Shown: positions 1 through 5,780 of the stretch, piece after piece
Layout of the letters: every line of letters begins with the position of its first letter
Numbering within the stretch: position 1 is the first letter of the stretch
Assembly: GCA_016215305.1 (NCBI GenBank)
Contig: JACRKI010000133.1
Coordinates: 1-8,562, forward strand
DNA length: 8,562 bases
Direction: 5' to 3'
Source: Candidatus Woesearchaeota archaeon
GTDB lineage: Archaea > Nanobdellota > Nanobdellia > Woesearchaeales > DSVV01
The notes under the pieces: generated by a model
Databases searched by the model: none
What the model was told of the DNA's origin: nothing
What the model saw: only the letters and a program-made list of their open reading frames with translations
Translations under genes and position numbers: made by a program

Positions 1-851
1 GCTGCATAGAATCCAGGAATATTTGTTTGCGCGTTTCTGTCAATGATAATTTCTCCTTTTTTGTTCAAAACAACGCCAACTTTGTGCGCGAGATCGCTGA
101 GCGCGATGTGTCCAATTTCAACGAATACTGCGTCAAGTACAAATTCTTTTTTGCCTTTGTATGGCTTATCCAAAACAACACCAGTAATATATTTCTGTCC
201 TTTCACTTCGACAACGTTTGTATTGTTCAAAATCTCGATTTTGCCTTCTTTGATTTTCTTTTCAATGCGCGTCATGTTGACAGGTTCTGGATGAATGTGC
301 TCTCCTCGATAAATAATGTAAACTTTTTTCCCCCATTGAGTCAGAAGCAATGCTTCTTTTGCAGCAGAATCACTTCCTCCCACAACGCCGATTATTTTGT
401 CTTTGTAAAATGCGCCGTCGCATAATGCGCAGGTATGCACTCCTTTGCCAAAATACGAATCTTCGCCGGGAACGCCAAGTTTTCGTGGTTTTGTGCCTGT
501 TGCGAGAAGCACTGTTTTTGATTTGAATGTGGTTCCATTTTTGAGAGTGACAGAAAACGTTTTCTTTTTTTCATCGCGGCCAATGTCAGAAACAAAACCA
601 TCTTCGACATCAATGGCATATTCCTTTGCATGCTCTTCAATGTTTTGCGCAAGTTCAGGTCCTGTTAATTTTTTGAAGCCGGGGTAATTTTCAACATCAT
701 CAGTGAGCATGATTGTGCCGCCGGGAAGATCGCCGACAATAAGTGTCTTCAATTGCATTCTTCCTGCGTACATTGCAGCGCCCCAGCCAGAAACGCCAGT
801 GCCGATAATAATGAGATCATACAATTGTTTTGGGTTTCCTTTGCCAACCAT
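1..851 (-). CDS. trxB: Thioredoxin reductase, FAD-dependent (3' end cut by window edge)
   Basis: Translating the minus strand from the ATG at 851 gives 283 residues with no stop, running off the left edge. The family is usually about 310 residues, so only the C-terminal tail is missing. Seen: an N-terminal FAD-binding dinucleotide fold with GTGVSG (residues 17-22), an ATG-type motif (LLATGTKPR, about 115-123), the redox pair in CALCDG (C141, C144; many relatives have CATCDG), and a second nucleotide fold with GGSDSA (158-163). Known role: transfer of electrons through FAD and the cysteine pair to thioredoxin in the cytoplasm. Odd: the segment that reads HRRxxxR in NADPH-dependent enzymes reads YRGEHIH here (181-187), so the 2'-phosphate contacts look altered and the electron donor may not be NADPH. 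The start is supported by a TATA box about 27 nt upstream and no better upstream ATG. Family assignment is secure; cofactor preference is inference. Confidence 0.95.
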   Translation of the reverse strand, partial: MVGKGNPKQLYDLIIIGTGVSGWGAAMYAGRMQLKTLIVGDLPGGTIMLTDDVENYPGFKKLTGPELAQNIEEHAKEYAIDVEDGFVSDIGRDEKKKTFSVTLKNGTTFKSKTVLLATGTKPRKLGVPGEDSYFGKGVHTCALCDGAFYKDKIIGVVGGSDSAAKEALLLTQWGKKVYIIYRGEHIHPEPVNMTRIEKKIKEGKIEILNNTNVVEVKGQKYITGVVLDKPYKGKKEFVLDAVFVEIGHIALSDLAHKVGVVLNKKGEIIIDRNAQTNIPGFYA

Positions 852-872
852 GGAAGTGTTAGAGAATGGTTT

Positions 873-890
873 GTTTATATATTTTTTCGC
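873..890 (-). promoter_or_regulatory. Archaeal promoter (BRE/TATA) of thioredoxin reductase
   Basis: The minus strand reads GCGAAAAAATATATAAAC. A/T-rich TATATAAA is centred about 27 nt before the ATG at 851, with a purine-rich BRE-like stretch just upstream. The start would fall at or next to the ATG. No Shine-Dalgarno is seen before this ATG, which fits a leaderless mRNA. Confidence 0.6.
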
Positions 891-958
891 AGGAAATTAT
901 TGAGAAGCCCTTTTCTGTAAATTTCTATCGCCGGCATATTGTCAGCGAATAAACACAG

Positions 959-969
959 CTTTTTATACC
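959..969 (+). promoter_or_regulatory. TATA box of the vapB-like gene
   Basis: CTTTTTATACC lies about 37 nt upstream of the ATG at 1001. This is farther than at the other genes here. It predicts transcription starting near 988-990 and a leader of about 12 nt, which would contain GGTGA. Among the genes here with a clear TATA box, this is the one that seems to use a short leader with a Shine-Dalgarno. Confidence 0.55.
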
Positions 970-980
970 TGTTTCCCCTC

Positions 981-1000
981 TGTCTCATTAAGGTGAGACA
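981..1000 (+). promoter_or_regulatory. Perfect inverted repeat over start and RBS of vapB (candidate operator)
   Basis: TGTCTCA (981-987) and TGAGACA (994-1000) are perfect 7-bp inverted arms with a 6-nt spacer, directly abutting the ATG at 1001. The element covers the predicted transcription start and the Shine-Dalgarno GGTGA (992-996). VapB antitoxins of the AbrB type bind palindromes in their own promoters, so autorepression is the simplest reading. As RNA it could instead form a hairpin hiding the ribosome-binding site. Confidence 0.55.
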
Positions 1001-1207
1001 ATGACAGAAGCAACAATTAAGAAATGGGGAAATTCACTCGCAATTGTGATCCCTAAAGAGGTTGTAGACCAGCAGCATCTTAAAGCAAATGAAAAGGTTG
1101 GGCTTTCTATTTTCAAGATGGCGGATATTCGTCATGTATTTGGAACATTGCCTCGAAAAATGAGTGGGCAGAAAATGAAAGATATGGCAAGAGAGGGATG
1201 GCAATGA
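1001..1207 (+). CDS. vapB: AbrB/VapB-type antitoxin (orphan)
   Basis: The 68-residue protein begins with the hallmark swapped-hairpin AbrB sequence KKWGNSLAIVIPKEVV (residues 7-22). A short tail follows (about 41-68, DIRHVFGTLPRKMSG...REGWQ) of the kind that threads into a toxin partner. Known role of the family: the N-terminal dimer binds operator DNA and the tail neutralises a cognate VapC ribonuclease. The start is supported by GGTGA 4 nt upstream. Its stop TGA overlaps an ATG in the ATGA arrangement usual for vapBC pairs, but the downstream toxin frame is destroyed. It therefore looks like a surviving antitoxin, acting either as a plain repressor or against a VapC elsewhere. Fold confidence is high; partner identity is inferred. 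Confidence 0.85.
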   Translation: MTEATIKKWGNSLAIVIPKEVVDQQHLKANEKVGLSIFKMADIRHVFGTLPRKMSGQKMKDMAREGWQ

Positions 1208-1271
1208 ATGGCTTTTTTTTGACACCTATGCGATGTTTGAGAATTTGCCAAATGTGAAGTATGTAAAATAA
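1204..1271 (+). pseudogene. vapC: vapC toxin remnant (PIN domain start, frameshifted and truncated)
   Basis: An ATG overlaps the vapB stop. Read as it stands it gives only 17 codons (stop 1255-1257). If the T tract at 1213-1220 had nine T instead of eight, the frame would read MNGFFFDTYAMFENLPNVKYVK and stop at 1269-1271. FFFDTYA is the opening beta strand of archaeal VapC proteins, including the first catalytic Asp of the PIN ribonuclease. Full VapC proteins are about 130 residues, so only the first beta strand survives and no nuclease can be made. Both a homopolymer indel and loss of most of the gene are needed to explain it. Confidence 0.7.
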
Positions 1272-1289
1272 AGACTAATTACAAACAAA

Positions 1290-1301
1290 CATTTTTATAG
1301 C
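1290..1301 (+). promoter_or_regulatory. TATA box of the surface-protein gene at 1322
   Basis: CATTTTTATAGC is centred about 26 nt before the ATG at 1322, predicting a leaderless transcript. It starts just after the vapC remnant ends, so the gene is probably transcribed separately. Confidence 0.55.
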
Positions 1302-1321
1302 TGCATTCTCTTTCATTTCTA

Positions 1322-2509
1322 ATGCAAACCAAATTTCTCATTGCAGGGATTATTTTTTTCCTTCTTTTGACAGGAGCTGGAATTTTGGTGTATATGGATT
1401 TGCATGAGAAAACAGCTGGCGCGGCGAAGAATCCAAAAGAAACATCCTCGTCATCAAAATCCAGTTCATCTGGTTCGTCAGGTTCATCAACCTCTGGCAG
1501 TGGAAGAAACGTCCATGCAGGAGAGGAATTTCCTCCCATCTATGTCTCTATCGTGACGCATATTGAAGAGCCGCCTGGAAATCCGGATTATGTCAATAGT
1601 GAGGAGACTTTTTGGAAAGACAGGAATGGGCTTGTTTCTTTTGCGGATATGCTTGCGGAAGAGAACGTGAAATATAATTTTGAGTCAGACTGGAATCTTC
1701 TTCTTGCGGCAACTAAATATGATACAGAAACTGATTCCACAAATGGCAAAAACTTTTTGAGGTATCTTAAAGAAGATCTTTCTTTTGAAGTTGATCCGCA
1801 TGCGCATGAGAAGAAATATAATTACGCGGATGTTGCGTATCTCATAAAACAGTTGGGAGTAACGCCTTCTTTTATTGCAGGAGGATTTATTGCGTCGCCC
1901 GCAGAAGACGCGAAAGTGGAATATTTCCAGAACACGCTGCAGGGAATACGATATCCTTCGTATTCATGGAAAGCGGAGATTCTTTGGGGAGGAGGAACAG
2001 GAGGCCATGAAAATGAAGAGTCCTTCTGGGTTTCCGGAATATGGAAGCCAAAAGATAATGAAAATTTCCTTGTGGATGATCCACGTGCTCCGCTGCCTGA
2101 AATAGGAAATTACGGGAATAACTGGGATGGGCTTGATGAACTTCTTGAGCTTCAGAAAGAAGGAAAGCTCACTCAGGGAAAAATCTATACAATCGCGATC
2201 TTCACCACTCGCAATGATTTCAGCGCCGCGAAGATCAATGAATTCAAAGACAAGATAGAGAGCCATAAAACAGATACTGACGCAGGAAGAATAAAGTGGG
2301 TTGGTCTTCAGGAGCTCTATGATCTCTGGCTGAATGAATACAACGCAGAATCCAATCAATTATTTTATACAGATGTTCATCCCACAACATCAACATCCAC
2401 GACAGCAGCTTCAGCTTCTACAACTTCCGGCACCAAAGCGAACTGCGGTGATGGGATTTGTGATGCTGTTGAGAAGAGAGTTGGCGCTTGTCCTGCTGAT
2501 TGCTCTTGA
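1322..2509 (+). CDS. Membrane-anchored surface protein, probable polysaccharide-deacetylase-like fold
   Basis: The 395-residue protein has one N-terminal membrane segment (about 4-25) without a lipobox, so it is probably anchored and faces outside. Next comes a Ser/Gly-rich linker (41-61), a folded domain (about 70-345), a Ser/Thr linker (354-370) and a cysteine tail. The domain has features resembling NodB-type deacetylase/glycosidase barrels: a hydrophobic strand ending in THIEE (79-83), VDPHAHE (157-163) where paired His could bind metal, then ADVAYLIKQLGVTPSF. The tail has C375, C380, C390 and C394 in CGDGIC...CPADC, a small motif common in archaeal surface proteins, perhaps disulfide-bonded. 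Role in cell-surface glycan processing is inference. It is convergent with the DedA gene, 43 nt away. The ATG is supported by a well-placed TATA box. I am sure it is a secreted/anchored protein, less sure of the enzyme family. Confidence 0.7.
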   Translation: MQTKFLIAGIIFFLLLTGAGILVYMDLHEKTAGAAKNPKETSSSSKSSSSGSSGSSTSGSGRNVHAGEEFPPIYVSIVTHIEEPPGNPDYVNSEETFWKDRNGLVSFADMLAEENVKYNFESDWNLLLAATKYDTETDSTNGKNFLRYLKEDLSFEVDPHAHEKKYNYADVAYLIKQLGVTPSFIAGGFIASPAEDAKVEYFQNTLQGIRYPSYSWKAEILWGGGTGGHENEESFWVSGIWKPKDNENFLVDDPRAPLPEIGNYGNNWDGLDELLELQKEGKLTQGKIYTIAIFTTRNDFSAAKINEFKDKIESHKTDTDAGRIKWVGLQELYDLWLNEYNAESNQLFYTDVHPTTSTSTTAASASTTSGTKANCGDGICDAVEKRVGACPADCS

Positions 2510-2547
2510 TATTCTTAACTTAATGACATTGGCTTACTCCGATTGTG

Positions 2548-2580
2548 ATTTTTTATTTATTCTGTATATCTATTTTTTTC
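2548..2580 (+). terminator. T-rich tract after the surface-protein gene
   Basis: Two T runs (2549-2554 and 2572-2579) lie 40-70 nt after the stop at 2509 with no stable hairpin. Archaeal termination typically uses such oligo-T tracts. They overlap the 3' end of the convergent DedA gene, so transcripts would overlap slightly. Confidence 0.35.
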
Positions 2581-3227
2581 TTCCAATGATGCTGAATAAA
2601 TTCTTTGACAGCAGGGATAAGAGAGATAACAATGATCAGCATGATGACCGCGGTAAAATTATTTTTCACAATCTCGAGGTTGCCAAAGAAGTAGCCGCCG
2701 GAAAGAAATAAGACTGCCCAGGAAATAGCGCCAATAAAATTGTAGAGAAAGAATTTGCCATAGTTCATTTTGCCGATGCCTGCGACAAATGGCGCGAATG
2801 TTCTGAGGATGGGCATGAATCTGGAGAGAATAATCGCCTTTGCGCCATGTTTTTCATAAAACGCTTCTGTCTTGTGCAAATATTCTTTGTTAAATAATTT
2901 GGAGTTTTCCATTTTGAAAACTTTTGGACCGAGATAAGAGCCAATCTGATAATTGAGAAGATTTCCGAGGATTGCGGCAGCTGCGATAATAATGAATAGC
3001 CAGAAAATCTGAAGTGATCCAGTTGCAGCGAATGCGCCAGCAGCGAAGAGAAGCGAGTCTCCTGGCAAAAATGGAGTAATCACAAGTCCTGTTTCGCAAA
3101 AGATAACGACAAAGAGGATTGCGTATGTCCAGACATCATAGGTTTGAATCACCCATTGCAGTTTGACGTCTAAGTGGAGGATGATGTCGAGGAATCCATG
3201 AAAGAATGCGATGAGTGTTTCGAGCAT
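2553..3227 (-). CDS. dedA: DedA-family (VTT domain) integral membrane protein
   Basis: The 224-residue protein is strongly hydrophobic and carries both DedA signatures. These are the re-entrant motif E45-TG-...-P52-x-L54-PG-D57 (ETGLVITPFLPGD) and the arginine motif SRFMPILRTFAP (R136, R142). There are further membrane segments at about 160-180 and 190-207 and a basic C-terminus (HHWKKK). Characterised DedA/VTT proteins include bacterial polyprenyl-phosphate flippases and eukaryotic lipid scramblases. An envelope-lipid transport role is therefore reasonable here, with the substrate unknown. The length is typical and the gene looks intact. Residues 165-174 (IGAISWAVLF) and 112-116 are repeated, as DNA, in a broken copy at 6858-6914. 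The start ATG has only a weak TATA-like sequence upstream. Confidence 0.93.
   Translation of the reverse strand: MLETLIAFFHGFLDIILHLDVKLQWVIQTYDVWTYAILFVVIFCETGLVITPFLPGDSLLFAAGAFAATGSLQIFWLFIIIAAAAILGNLLNYQIGSYLGPKVFKMENSKLFNKEYLHKTEAFYEKHGAKAIILSRFMPILRTFAPFVAGIGKMNYGKFFLYNFIGAISWAVLFLSGGYFFGNLEIVKNNFTAVIMLIIVISLIPAVKEFIQHHWKKKIDIQNK
2706..2740. repeat. 35-bp repeat inside dedA, copy A
   Basis: This stretch of dedA matches 6858-6892 at 33 of 35 positions, in the same orientation. The two copies bracket about 4.1 kb that includes the 5' part of dedA, the restriction-modification module and the lipoprotein gene. Confidence 0.85.
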
Positions 3228-3249
3228 GAGAAGATGAAATTTCTATGAT

Positions 3250-3262
3250 TTGATAAATGTTG
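3250..3262 (-). promoter_or_regulatory. Weak TATA-like element of dedA
   Basis: The minus strand reads CAACATTTATCAA about 29 nt before the ATG at 3227. Spacing is right but the match is weaker than for the other genes, so this is tentative. Confidence 0.3.
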
Positions 3263-3321
3263 TGTTTTTCTTAAGATGTTTTTGTTTATGTTTATGTTCT
3301 TCAGGAGAAGCTTACAAAGTC

Positions 3322-3351
3322 TAATGTGTCTAATCTGTGTTTAAGTTGTGG
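3322..3351 (+). repeat. Three imperfect direct repeats upstream of the endonuclease promoter
   Basis: TAATGTGT (3322), TAATCTGTGT (3331) and TAAGTTGTGG (3342) follow each other with starts 9 and 11 nt apart, about one helical turn. The last is part of the element shared with the regulator promoter. This could be a multi-site operator, though the region is A/T-rich and short matches occur by chance. Confidence 0.4.
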
Positions 3352-3353
3352 TA
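3342..3353 (+). promoter_or_regulatory. Shared element TAAGTTGTGGTA at the endonuclease promoter (candidate operator)
   Basis: The same 12 bases occur on the minus strand at 5680-5691 in front of the regulator gene. Here the element ends 35 nt before the ATG at 3388 and sits just upstream of the TATA box, where a bound regulator could activate or block TBP/TFB assembly. The match continues in register through the TATA box. Confidence 0.65.
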
Positions 3354-3357
3354 TTAT

Positions 3358-3374
3358 GATATATAATTTATATC
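3358..3374 (+). promoter_or_regulatory. TATA box of the endonuclease gene
   Basis: GATATATAATTTATATC contains the TATA sequence, centred about 24-26 nt before the ATG at 3388, so the mRNA is predicted to be leaderless. The ends GATATA/TATATC form a 6-bp inverted repeat. Confidence 0.6.
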
Positions 3375-3387
3375 TTGCCAATACTGC

Positions 3388-4122
3388 ATGAACAATAGTA
3401 TTGCTCAAAGCATGCCAGAAATTGACATTAGAAAAACTCTTCCTAAACTATTCAGAAAAGGTTTTTTGAAATCTTTGAGAGAAGGAGATACGGGAGTTGG
3501 TTTTACTATAGAGACTGAACTGGGCATAAAAGAAAATAATTCTGAAAATGTTGATTTTACCTATAATGGCGCTCCTGTTGAATTAAAGACACAAAGAGAA
3601 CATGCAAGCTCAAATATAACATTATTCACAAAAGAACCAGAAAAAGGAAAATTTAATGATGCAAGCCTAATAAAGAAATATGGCTACGCTGATGTATATG
3701 GACGTCGCGGTCTTAAAATTACATTGACCACAAAAGAGTTTAATCCACAAGGGTTCAAATTGGAAATTAACGAGAGTGAAGAGAAAATTAATATAGTGCA
3801 TGAAAGAGATGGTAACATATGGTATTACTCTTTAAATGATATCTTTGCAAAACTACACAAGAAATTAGCAGATAACCTTTTAGTAGTTATTGCAGAATCC
3901 AAAGAAGAGAAAGATGGGGAGTATTTACATTATAAAAGAGCATATTTCTTATCTAATTTGAGTGAAGAAAAATTCATTCAATTATTGAGAGAAGGGAAAT
4001 TTGTCATTGAGTTCAGAATGCATCTAAAACCAACAGGGATTGTTAGAAATCATGGAACTGGTTTTAGATTGAATGAAAGATATTTAGCAGATTTATATGA
4101 AACAAAAGAAATTATTGAATAA
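3388..4122 (+). CDS. Type II restriction endonuclease, MvaI/BcnI family
   Basis: The 244-residue protein shows the family pattern: KGFLKSLREGDTGVGFTIETELGI (about 24-47), a PD-(D/E)xK site made of D56 and E65-L-K67 (VDF...VELKTQ), SSNITLFTKEP (74-84), and near the end VRNHGTGFRLNERYL (219-233). The RNHGT-F-R block is a hallmark of this group. MvaI (CCWGG) and BcnI (CCSGG) are monomeric enzymes that cut the two strands one after the other. The length is typical and all catalytic residues are present, so it should be active. The exact target cannot be read from sequence; CCNGG-like is the expectation. The methyltransferase converges on it with only 4 nt between stops. Its promoter carries the element shared with the regulator gene. 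A second ATG at codon 9 is possible, but the first fits the TATA spacing. Confidence 0.9.
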   Translation: MNNSIAQSMPEIDIRKTLPKLFRKGFLKSLREGDTGVGFTIETELGIKENNSENVDFTYNGAPVELKTQREHASSNITLFTKEPEKGKFNDASLIKKYGYADVYGRRGLKITLTTKEFNPQGFKLEINESEEKINIVHERDGNIWYYSLNDIFAKLHKKLADNLLVVIAESKEEKDGEYLHYKRAYFLSNLSEEKFIQLLREGKFVIEFRMHLKPTGIVRNHGTGFRLNERYLADLYETKEIIE

Positions 4123-4126
4123 ATGG

Positions 4127-5407
4127 TTATTTCTTTTTTAATATAACAATATACTCATGGTTCATTGTTGTTACCAATTCCCCTTTAACATTTGTGGGAC
4201 TATTCTTTTTAGGCATACGTTTTGATGGAATATTTCTAACAATAGTCTTTAGATGTTCATAATTTCCTAAAGACTGAAATAACTCGGAGATTATTATATC
4301 TGTTGGAATGTTAATACTTTTTACAGTTCTATTACCAACTACAAAACAAAGTGTTCCTCCTTTTCTTATTACTCTGTCAAATTCCTTTATACATTGAAAG
4401 AAATCATTATAGAAACTCAAAACGTCTCTGGCTCTTTTCTGATCCTTTGCTTCTATCAAGTTAATAATCGTTTTTAGAGTTTCTGATCCTAATCTGTTTT
4501 TTAGGTCTTTGGTAGGTTTACCCCCAAGAGAAACATTATCTATCTGTTTGACAGTTTCATAATCAAAATCAAGCCACTGAAGAGCTAACCTAGAAAACTG
4601 CCCATATGCTACGGTTGTCCTACTATCGCCATAGGGGGGAGACGTTAAAATAAGATCAACTGAATTAGATGGAATTGAAGTTTTATTCCTCGAATCTTCA
4701 TTTAATATTTTTATCTTAGTATTGGTTCTTTCTTTGTTAAAATGCTTCATGCTATCTATATTTTGTTGAACTTTCTTCTTAAAAAATAAAATAGTGTTAG
4801 GATTATATTTTTCTAGCGTCTCTTTACTCATTCTATATAATTTAAACTCACTATTTCTTGTATTTGATACATTCCGTACAGTCTCAGAAAAAACAACTTT
4901 AAAGAAGTCTTGGATATCATCATCATCAATTTTCTCTATATTCTCTTTTATAATACTAAGGTCTTGAATGACTCTTGATTTAAACCAAAAATCAATATTA
5001 TAATAATTTGGTTTGTTGATGCTCTTTTGTCTAAACTCAATCTCTGTCTTTTCAGAGCGAATCTCATCAAGTAATTTATTTGCTTCTCTTTGCAAATTAG
5101 TATCATTGATGGGCGTCGTTTTGACTTTTGTGATTAGTCGAGCCAACGGATTAATATCGACGCCATATGCAATTGAAAAATTATTGTGACGTTTTGCTTC
5201 AAGTAACGAGGTACCAGAACCCATAAAAGGGTCTAAAACGACAGCTGTTTTACTTCCCCAATCTTTTATTAGTCGTTGAGCTATTTGTGGAATCATCATT
5301 GCAGGATACGTATGAAATCCATGATTACTCGATTTTGTATCCTCTCCTCTAAAATCCCAAGAAGAATCACAAATTCTGTTTTGATCATTGACATCTTTTA
5401 AGGACAT
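4127..5407 (-). CDS. Modification DNA methyltransferase (amino-MTase, likely N4-cytosine)
   Basis: The 426-residue protein is the partner of the endonuclease. Motifs in order: HTYPAMMIPQIAQRLI (32-47, motif X-like), VLDPFMGSGT (57-66, motif I, AdoMet binding), GVDINPLA (82-89, acidic residue of motif II), TSPPYGDSRTTVAYGQFS (255-272, catalytic motif IV), and RKGGTLCFVVGNR (348-360). An SPPY catalytic motif marks exocyclic-amino methylation; in relatives paired with MvaI/BcnI-type nucleases this is N4-cytosine. Motif I precedes IV with about 190 residues between them, which may contain the target-recognition region. The start overlaps the regulator gene by 23 nt, so the two are co-transcribed. 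GGAG and AGGT lie 10 and 4 nt before the ATG, which suits an internal operon gene. Base modified and site are inferred, not seen. Confidence 0.9.
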   Translation of the reverse strand: MSLKDVNDQNRICDSSWDFRGEDTKSSNHGFHTYPAMMIPQIAQRLIKDWGSKTAVVLDPFMGSGTSLLEAKRHNNFSIAYGVDINPLARLITKVKTTPINDTNLQREANKLLDEIRSEKTEIEFRQKSINKPNYYNIDFWFKSRVIQDLSIIKENIEKIDDDDIQDFFKVVFSETVRNVSNTRNSEFKLYRMSKETLEKYNPNTILFFKKKVQQNIDSMKHFNKERTNTKIKILNEDSRNKTSIPSNSVDLILTSPPYGDSRTTVAYGQFSRLALQWLDFDYETVKQIDNVSLGGKPTKDLKNRLGSETLKTIINLIEAKDQKRARDVLSFYNDFFQCIKEFDRVIRKGGTLCFVVGNRTVKSINIPTDIIISELFQSLGNYEHLKTIVRNIPSKRMPKKNSPTNVKGELVTTMNHEYIVILKKK

Positions 5408-5645
5408 TTTTACCTAACTCCGTTATTTTGTACAATCTTCCTTTTCTATCATTCTCATTTAGACAAATTATTAGATTATGTTGAACCATTTCTTTAAGGA
5501 ACATACTTACATGATTCAACCTAAGTGCCGTATCATTTGCAATTTCTGAAGGCATTCGTATCTGTTTTCCAATAGATTTTAATATTTTTGATCTATATTC
5601 TGATGATTTGACAAGCGATATGCCTTTTATTAATTCTTTCTCCAT
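5385..5645 (-). CDS. Small winged-helix regulator, candidate controller of the R-M module
   Basis: This 86-residue protein starts at the ATG at 5645. A longer reading from TTG at 5657 would begin upstream of the predicted transcription start. The fold is an archaeal winged helix: an N-terminal helix with SSEYRSKILKSI (14-25), a helix-turn-helix beginning MPSEIANDTALRLNHVSMFL (31-50), then a wing and last helix RKGRLYKITELGKNVL (67-82). No ligand or metal site is evident. It is the first gene of an operon with the methyltransferase, overlapping it by 23 nt. Its promoter has the 12-bp element also found before the endonuclease gene, at identical distance from the ATG. Bacterial R-M systems use unrelated C proteins (helix-turn-helix of the lambda-repressor type) for such timing control. 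This protein is inferred to do that job with a winged helix. Confidence 0.8.
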   Translation of the reverse strand: MEKELIKGISLVKSSEYRSKILKSIGKQIRMPSEIANDTALRLNHVSMFLKEMVQHNLIICLNENDRKGRLYKITELGKNVLKRCQ

Positions 5646-5663
5646 AAACTTCCACAATATTGG

Positions 5664-5679
5664 AGGATATATATAATAT
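5664..5679 (-). promoter_or_regulatory. TATA box of the regulator-methyltransferase operon
   Basis: The minus strand contains TTATATATAT (5676-5667), centred about 26 nt before the ATG at 5645, so the regulator mRNA is predicted to be leaderless. This spacing rules against the TTG at 5657. Confidence 0.65.
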
Positions 5680-5691
5680 TACCACAACTTA
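5680..5691 (-). promoter_or_regulatory. Shared element TAAGTTGTGGTA at the regulator promoter (candidate operator)
   Basis: It is identical to 3342-3353 and ends 35 nt before the ATG at 5645, the same distance as at the endonuclease gene. In the following 12 bases, 10 also match between the two promoters. Confidence 0.65.
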
Positions 5692-5749
5692 GGTATAATT
5701 TAGATACATATAAAGTTTTCCATGTTAAATCTACCAACACAACCGCAAA

Positions 5750-5759
5750 CTATATATCC
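5750..5759 (+). promoter_or_regulatory. TATA box of the lipoprotein gene
   Basis: CTATATATCC is centred about 27 nt before the ATG at 5781, with AACCGCAAA as a possible BRE just upstream. A purine-rich GGAGAGGG at 5770-5777 lies close to the expected transcription start, so its use as a ribosome-binding site is unclear. Confidence 0.55.
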
Positions 5760-5780
5760 CAAGAGATCTGGAGAGGGAAC

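Noticed and set aside
27..903. Four plus-strand open frames in the first 900 bases
   Set aside because: They are antisense to the thioredoxin reductase frame, which has continuous family motifs; they have no promoter or recognisable domain.
1964..2359. 131-codon minus-strand frame
   Set aside because: Antisense shadow of the surface-protein gene, with no motif or promoter.
2334..2711. 125-codon plus-strand frame
   Set aside because: Out-of-frame overlap with the end of the surface-protein gene and antisense to dedA; its Pro/Gln/Leu-rich composition is a by-product of the Thr/Ser linker codons.
5646..5657. Longer start (TTG at 5657) for the regulator
   Set aside because: The TATA box would then be only about 14 nt away, placing this codon upstream of the predicted transcription start; the ATG at 5645 fits.
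3240..5740. Apparent absence of CCNGG in the R-M module while some occur in flanking genes
   Set aside because: By eye I saw none in the module, but at this A/T content only one or two would be expected, so it is no evidence of site avoidance.
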